NCBI GenBank assembly: GCA_024636425.1
Contig: JAGXHB010000131.1
Coordinates: 1-9,931 of the forward strand
From: Roseobacter sp.
GTDB taxonomy: Bacteria; Pseudomonadota; Alphaproteobacteria; Rhodobacterales; Rhodobacteraceae
DNA: 9,931 nt
Direction of reading: 5' to 3'
The notes under the pieces were generated by a model that was given only the letters and a program-made list of their open reading frames with translations, did not search any database and was not told the origin of the DNA. Shown piece after piece: positions 6,784 to 9,931 of this stretch (its first letter is position 1; every line of letters begins with the position of its first letter). The translations under genes and the position numbers were made by a program.

Positions 6784-7401
6784 ATGGCTTACGCTATTCC
6801 AAACCGTCGCATCGTCATGTTGGGCGCGCTAAGCTCACTCAGCGGGTGCGGCGCGCTCGGTGCCCTGAACACGGCCTCGAAGCCACTGGACACCTACGAT
6901 CTAAACGCCGCCGCAGGATCAAAGGCGGGGCCAAGCAGCGCCGGCAAACTCCTGATTGCCCGTCCCGAAGCATCGGCGGCGCTTGCCACGGACCGCATCA
7001 TGGTCCGGGCCGAAGGCGCCAAGATCACGTATCTGCCCGACGCCCGTTGGGCCGACGAGGCCCCGCTGGTCTTGCAGGCTCTGCTCGTACGCAGCATCGC
7101 TGCGACCGGACGGATAAGCTATGTCGGAACCCGGGAAGGCGGACCGGTGCCAGACACTGCGCTTTTGGTGCGCATGGACGCGTTCGAGGTTGTGATAGAA
7201 GGGGATGGCAGGGTCAGGGCGGTTGTTGATATTGCCCTGACGACACTCGACGACCGCACTCAGCGCGTCATAGGCAGCCGCAGCTTCGCACAGACTTCAG
7301 CGGCAGCAGACGATGCACCAAACGCTATCCTGGCGGCATTTCAGGCGGCGCTGGATAGCCTTCTGCCACCCGCAACGGATTGGGTTTTGGAGAACGTCTA
7401 A
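6784..7401 (+). CDS. ABC-type transport auxiliary lipoprotein, PqiC-like
   Basis: A 205-residue lipoprotein. The N-terminus has a basic start (NRR), a short hydrophobic segment and a lipobox LSGC with the lipidated cysteine at 22. The mature part resembles the ABC_trans_aux/PqiC family: DTYDLNAA near the start, LLIARPEASAALATDRIMVR, ITYLPDARWADEAPLVLQAL and LLVRMDAFEVVIEG. In E. coli, PqiC sits in the outer membrane and caps the MCE protein PqiB. Here it follows the MCE gene by 4 bases and has AGGAG at 6771-6775, 8 bases before its ATG. It should therefore be the outer-membrane end of the lipid transporter encoded just upstream. The membrane destination is inferred: the residue after the cysteine is Gly, not Asp. 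It is the last gene of the operon. Confidence 0.9.
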   Translation: MAYAIPNRRIVMLGALSSLSGCGALGALNTASKPLDTYDLNAAAGSKAGPSSAGKLLIARPEASAALATDRIMVRAEGAKITYLPDARWADEAPLVLQALLVRSIAATGRISYVGTREGGPVPDTALLVRMDAFEVVIEGDGRVRAVVDIALTTLDDRTQRVIGSRSFAQTSAAADDAPNAILAAFQAALDSLLPPATDWVLENV

Positions 7402-7471
7402 AGGGGCCTGATGCTTTATCGCCCTCCAAATCCATCAGATTGGTCAGCGCGCAGGCGAAGGTCAGCGGTCG

Positions 7472-8506
7472 TCAGCGGCGCTTGCCAAGGGACCGCGTGA
7501 TCTTGTTGCCACGGGGGCCGGACTGGACGGGGGTGTTAATCAGGTTTTCCTGCGTAAGCTTGCGCCATCGGTCCACGCGCGTCGGATCGAGTGTCCCGTC
7601 TGCAACTGCGCTCTGAACCGTGCACCCGGGTTCATGATCATGCGTGCAATCGCGGAAACGACACTGGGAGGCGAGGTCGACAATCTCGGCGAACAAGGTG
7701 TTGAGCCCGGCTGTCGCATCACTGACATGCAGCGTCCGCATTCCGGGCGTGTCGATCACCCATCCGCCCCCCGCGATTGCGTGGAGCGAACGCGATGTGG
7801 TTGTGTGACGCCCCTTCGCATCGGCCTCGCGGATGGGCCCTGTCGGTTGCGCGTTCTCGGCGGACACATTCGACAGTGTATTGAGCAGGGTCGACTTGCC
7901 CACCCCGGATGATCCGACAAGGGCAACGGTCTGCCCGGGGCCGCACCAAGGCGCGAGTGTCAGTGCGGCCTCCGGTGCTTTTGCATTCAACATGACGACA
8001 TCCAATCCGCGTTGAAGGGCCTCTGCCTCCCGCAGGAAGGGGGCGGCATCCGCCGTCTGGTCGATTTTCGTGAGCACAACCACCGGGATCGCCCCGGCCT
8101 CGTTCGCAAGTGCCAGATACCGCTCCAGCCGTGCTGGATTGAAGTCATCGTTGCAGGAGGTGACGATCAAGAGCGTGTCGACGTTCGCTGCAATCAGTTG
8201 CGTTGGCCGACCGCCTTCGGTTTTGCGCTGCAACAGCATCCGTCTGTTCAGCCGTCGCGCCAGCAAGCGTGTCGTGGGATCCACCAGAACCCAGTCCCCC
8301 ACGGCGATGTCCGTGGTAAGTGACTGAGCGGACAGCGCAAGTCGCACAGGGCCGTGTTCGGACACGGCAGTGACCCTGTCCCGATGAACTGAAGCGATAC
8401 GCAGGGGCACGAGCCCTGCATCGCCCGGCTCCATCTGCGCGTCAAAAAACACTGACCAGCCGAGACTGGTCCGAAAAACTGCGGATTGATTTGATGCAAT
8501 GGTCAC
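7472..8506 (-). CDS. rsgA: Ribosome small-subunit assembly GTPase RsgA
   Basis: A circularly permuted GTPase that matures the 30S ribosomal subunit. In the 356-residue frame counted from the alternative TTG at 8542, the OB-fold RNA-binding region spans about 47-105. The G motifs then come in permuted order: G4 TKID at 158-161, G5-like NAK at 186-188, G1 GSSGVGKS at 210-217, G2 threonines near 247-249, and G3 DTPG at 264-267. A zinc-binding knuckle follows, with C294, C299, H301 and C307 (CRFRDCTHDHEPGC). The length is normal. The start is uncertain: no ATG is available upstream of the conserved LGW motif. GTG at 8504-8506 gives 344 residues; TTG at 8540-8542 gives 356 but lies inside an inverted repeat. 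Neither has a Shine-Dalgarno. It lies downstream of the antiporter on the same strand and may be cotranscribed with it. It converges with the lipoprotein gene, leaving a 70-base gap with no convincing terminator. Confidence 0.94.
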   Translation of the reverse strand: MTIASNQSAVFRTSLGWSVFFDAQMEPGDAGLVPLRIASVHRDRVTAVSEHGPVRLALSAQSLTTDIAVGDWVLVDPTTRLLARRLNRRMLLQRKTEGGRPTQLIAANVDTLLIVTSCNDDFNPARLERYLALANEAGAIPVVVLTKIDQTADAAPFLREAEALQRGLDVVMLNAKAPEAALTLAPWCGPGQTVALVGSSGVGKSTLLNTLSNVSAENAQPTGPIREADAKGRHTTTSRSLHAIAGGGWVIDTPGMRTLHVSDATAGLNTLFAEIVDLASQCRFRDCTHDHEPGCTVQSAVADGTLDPTRVDRWRKLTQENLINTPVQSGPRGNKITRSLGKRR

Positions 8507-8535
8507 ACAAACATGAATGGCCGCAGAATGAGGTC

Positions 8536-8572
8536 GTTGCAAGCTTGTCGTGCGGGCTATCGAAGCTGCAAC
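8536..8572 (-). repeat. Hairpin-forming inverted repeat between the antiporter gene and rsgA
   Basis: GTTGCA-A-GCTTG (8536-8547) pairs with CGAAGC-TGCAAC (8561-8572): 11 pairs with one bulged base and a 13-base loop. In the minus-strand transcript it begins 27 bases after the antiporter stop. No T-run follows, so it is more likely an mRNA processing or attenuation structure than a full terminator. The candidate TTG start of rsgA lies in it. Confidence 0.45.
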
Positions 8573-8599
8573 GCCAAGTCGGGGATCTGCTGGGCGTCG

Positions 8600-9844
8600 T
8601 TATCCATCCGAAACCTTTCTCATTGCCCAACTGACGCTGAAGCCGTGCATGATCGTGGAGAGCAGGATCACCAGCCCGACGAGCGACCAGAGCTGGCTTT
8701 CGTTGACGAAGTCGATGTGGCTCATCGCGTAACAAAGATAGTAGATGGAACCAATCCCGCGCACGCCATAGACAGAGATGACGGCTCGGTCGCTGTGCGG
8801 CATGTTGGTCCCGATCAAGCTGATCCAACCTGTGACCGGACGGATGACAAGGATCAGGATCAATGCGATCCACACTTGGTTCCAACTCAGGTCTGCCAGC
8901 ACCAGCGGCAAAATGGTGCCAAGCGCTATGAGCAACGCAGCCGTCAGGGCGTGTTCGATTGCTTCGGTGAAATCGTGCAAGCGACGGTGGAATTTGTGGC
9001 CTTCCTCGAACCGTCGCAGCGTGAGCCCCATGACCGCAACGGCGATGAAACCGTAGCCTTCCACCAGTTCTGTCGAACCGTAGCACAGCAGAACGCCGGC
9101 AAGGGCCACGACCCCCGAACCGGTTTCGGCCAACGGTGCCCCCTTTGGCAATGCGAAGAGAACAAGCGCCAGCACCCGGCCTCCGGCCCAACCTGCGAAG
9201 GCCCCGACAACAATGCGGTAAACGACATCAATAGCCAGCCAGTCAAACAGCCATGCACTCGGGTTCAGCCCTTCGGCCGCCACAATCAGCCCCAGATAAA
9301 CAAAGGGAAAGGCCAACCCATCGTTGAGTCCGGCTTCGGTCGTCAGGGTGAAGCGGACGGGGTGCTCGCTCCCTTCTTGCGGCGGGCCAACCTGCACATC
9401 CGCCGCCAACACCGGATCGGTGGGTGCCAAAACAGCACCAAGGATAATCGCCCCCGCCACAGTCAACCCTGCAAAGACGGTGCCCAGTAGCGCCACAGCG
9501 GCGATGGTCAGGGGCATCGCGATCATCAGCATGCGCGCTGTCGGCCCCCACTTTTGCCAGGGCCGGATACGGTCGATGCGCATGCCCGTGCCAAACAGCG
9601 CGATAATCACTGCCAGTTCGCTCAAGATCTCCCATGGCAAAGTCGTCTCTCGCGGATCGGGCATGGTCGGCATCGCTGGAATCAGGATCGTGGCAGCAGC
9701 CCCGAAAATGATCATCAGTGGCGCGGATGCCGGTTCCTGACGCGACACGAGCCGTGGAAGCCAACGCACCAGAATGGTGATCACACCGGCCACGGCCAGA
9801 AGAATGTGATAAGGATCAAGAGCGTAGAAAGAGTCCGGGTTCAT
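8600..9844 (-). CDS. Cation:proton antiporter, CPA1 (NhaP-like) family
   Basis: A 414-residue inner-membrane protein with about 12 to 13 hydrophobic spans and no large cytoplasmic tail. It shows the exchanger core motifs of the CPA1 group: APTDPVLAADV with T142-D143-P144 in one broken helix, and EAGLNDG with N174-D175 in the next, where the ND pair carries the ion-binding Asp. YGVRGIGSIYYL at about 359-370 matches the conserved Arg-Gly motif of the C-terminal half. Such proteins swap Na+ or K+ for H+ and serve salt and pH balance; the ion is not decidable from sequence. The ATG at 9842-9844 gives a sensible start ahead of the first span; the Shine-Dalgarno is weak. I found no convincing promoter in the 87 bases to the window edge. 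Confidence 0.9.
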   Translation of the reverse strand: MNPDSFYALDPYHILLAVAGVITILVRWLPRLVSRQEPASAPLMIIFGAAATILIPAMPTMPDPRETTLPWEILSELAVIIALFGTGMRIDRIRPWQKWGPTARMLMIAMPLTIAAVALLGTVFAGLTVAGAIILGAVLAPTDPVLAADVQVGPPQEGSEHPVRFTLTTEAGLNDGLAFPFVYLGLIVAAEGLNPSAWLFDWLAIDVVYRIVVGAFAGWAGGRVLALVLFALPKGAPLAETGSGVVALAGVLLCYGSTELVEGYGFIAVAVMGLTLRRFEEGHKFHRRLHDFTEAIEHALTAALLIALGTILPLVLADLSWNQVWIALILILVIRPVTGWISLIGTNMPHSDRAVISVYGVRGIGSIYYLCYAMSHIDFVNESQLWSLVGLVILLSTIMHGFSVSWAMRKVSDG

Positions 9845-9931
9845 GTTCAGCCAAGTCCCAAGAGAGCATTTAATTCGATCAGAACGTCCTGTTTAGCGCA
9901 AGCGACTGCTTCATCAACTCACATAGCGATA

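Noticed and set aside
7402..7471. A bidirectional terminator between the lipoprotein gene and rsgA, from CTGATG (7408-7413) and CATCAG (7433-7438).
   Set aside because: The stem is only 6 base pairs with a 19-base loop and no T-run on either strand.
8513..9490. A 325-codon plus-strand frame opposite the antiporter gene.
   Set aside because: The translation is rich in His, Gln, Asp and Pro with no domain, while the opposite strand encodes a clear CPA1 antiporter.
9845..9931. A sigma-70 promoter (TTGATG, 16 bases, TAAACA) for the antiporter on the minus strand.
   Set aside because: Both elements match the consensus poorly and the upstream region is cut by the window edge.

Overview
The window looks like a chromosomal-type segment of a GC-rich alphaproteobacterium, most likely of the Rhodobacterales (inferred from codon use and protein style; no rRNA or other marker is present). 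No tRNA, rRNA, CRISPR array or intact mobile element was seen.

Left part (1-1806). The window opens inside the 3' end of an RND efflux pump permease. A terminator-like hairpin follows, then a frameshifted N-terminal fragment of an IS110-type transposase. That fragment runs into the 3' end of a small YqaE/Pmp3 membrane protein gene on the minus strand. This gene has good spacing for an ECF-sigma-type promoter (GGAAC-N17-TGTT). Between yqaE and cbpA lies a minus-strand reading frame that looks coding but is cut by an internal TGA. It is probably a decayed gene of unknown family.

Centre (1807-7401, plus strand). Six recognisable genes are packed end to end: a CbpA-type DnaJ co-chaperone, its CbpM-type modulator, an MlaE-type permease with an N-terminal STAS domain, an MlaF-type ATPase, an MlaD-type MCE protein with a very long helical, internally repeated tail, and a PqiC/ABC-auxiliary-type lipoprotein. 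The last four should form one trans-envelope lipid transport machine: inner-membrane permease and ATPase, periplasmic MCE protein, and outer-membrane-facing lipoprotein. Start and stop codons overlap at most junctions. In the cbpM-permease gap there is a 26-codon ORF with a strong Shine-Dalgarno. Its stop overlaps the permease start as ATGA, while the permease itself has no visible Shine-Dalgarno. Together this suggests a single translationally coupled operon, with a small ORF linking a chaperone pair to a lipid transporter.

Right part (7402-9931, minus strand). A CPA1-type sodium/proton antiporter is followed by rsgA, encoding a circularly permuted ribosome-assembly GTPase. The two are separated by a hairpin-forming inverted repeat. 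They converge on the lipid-transport operon with only 70 bases between.
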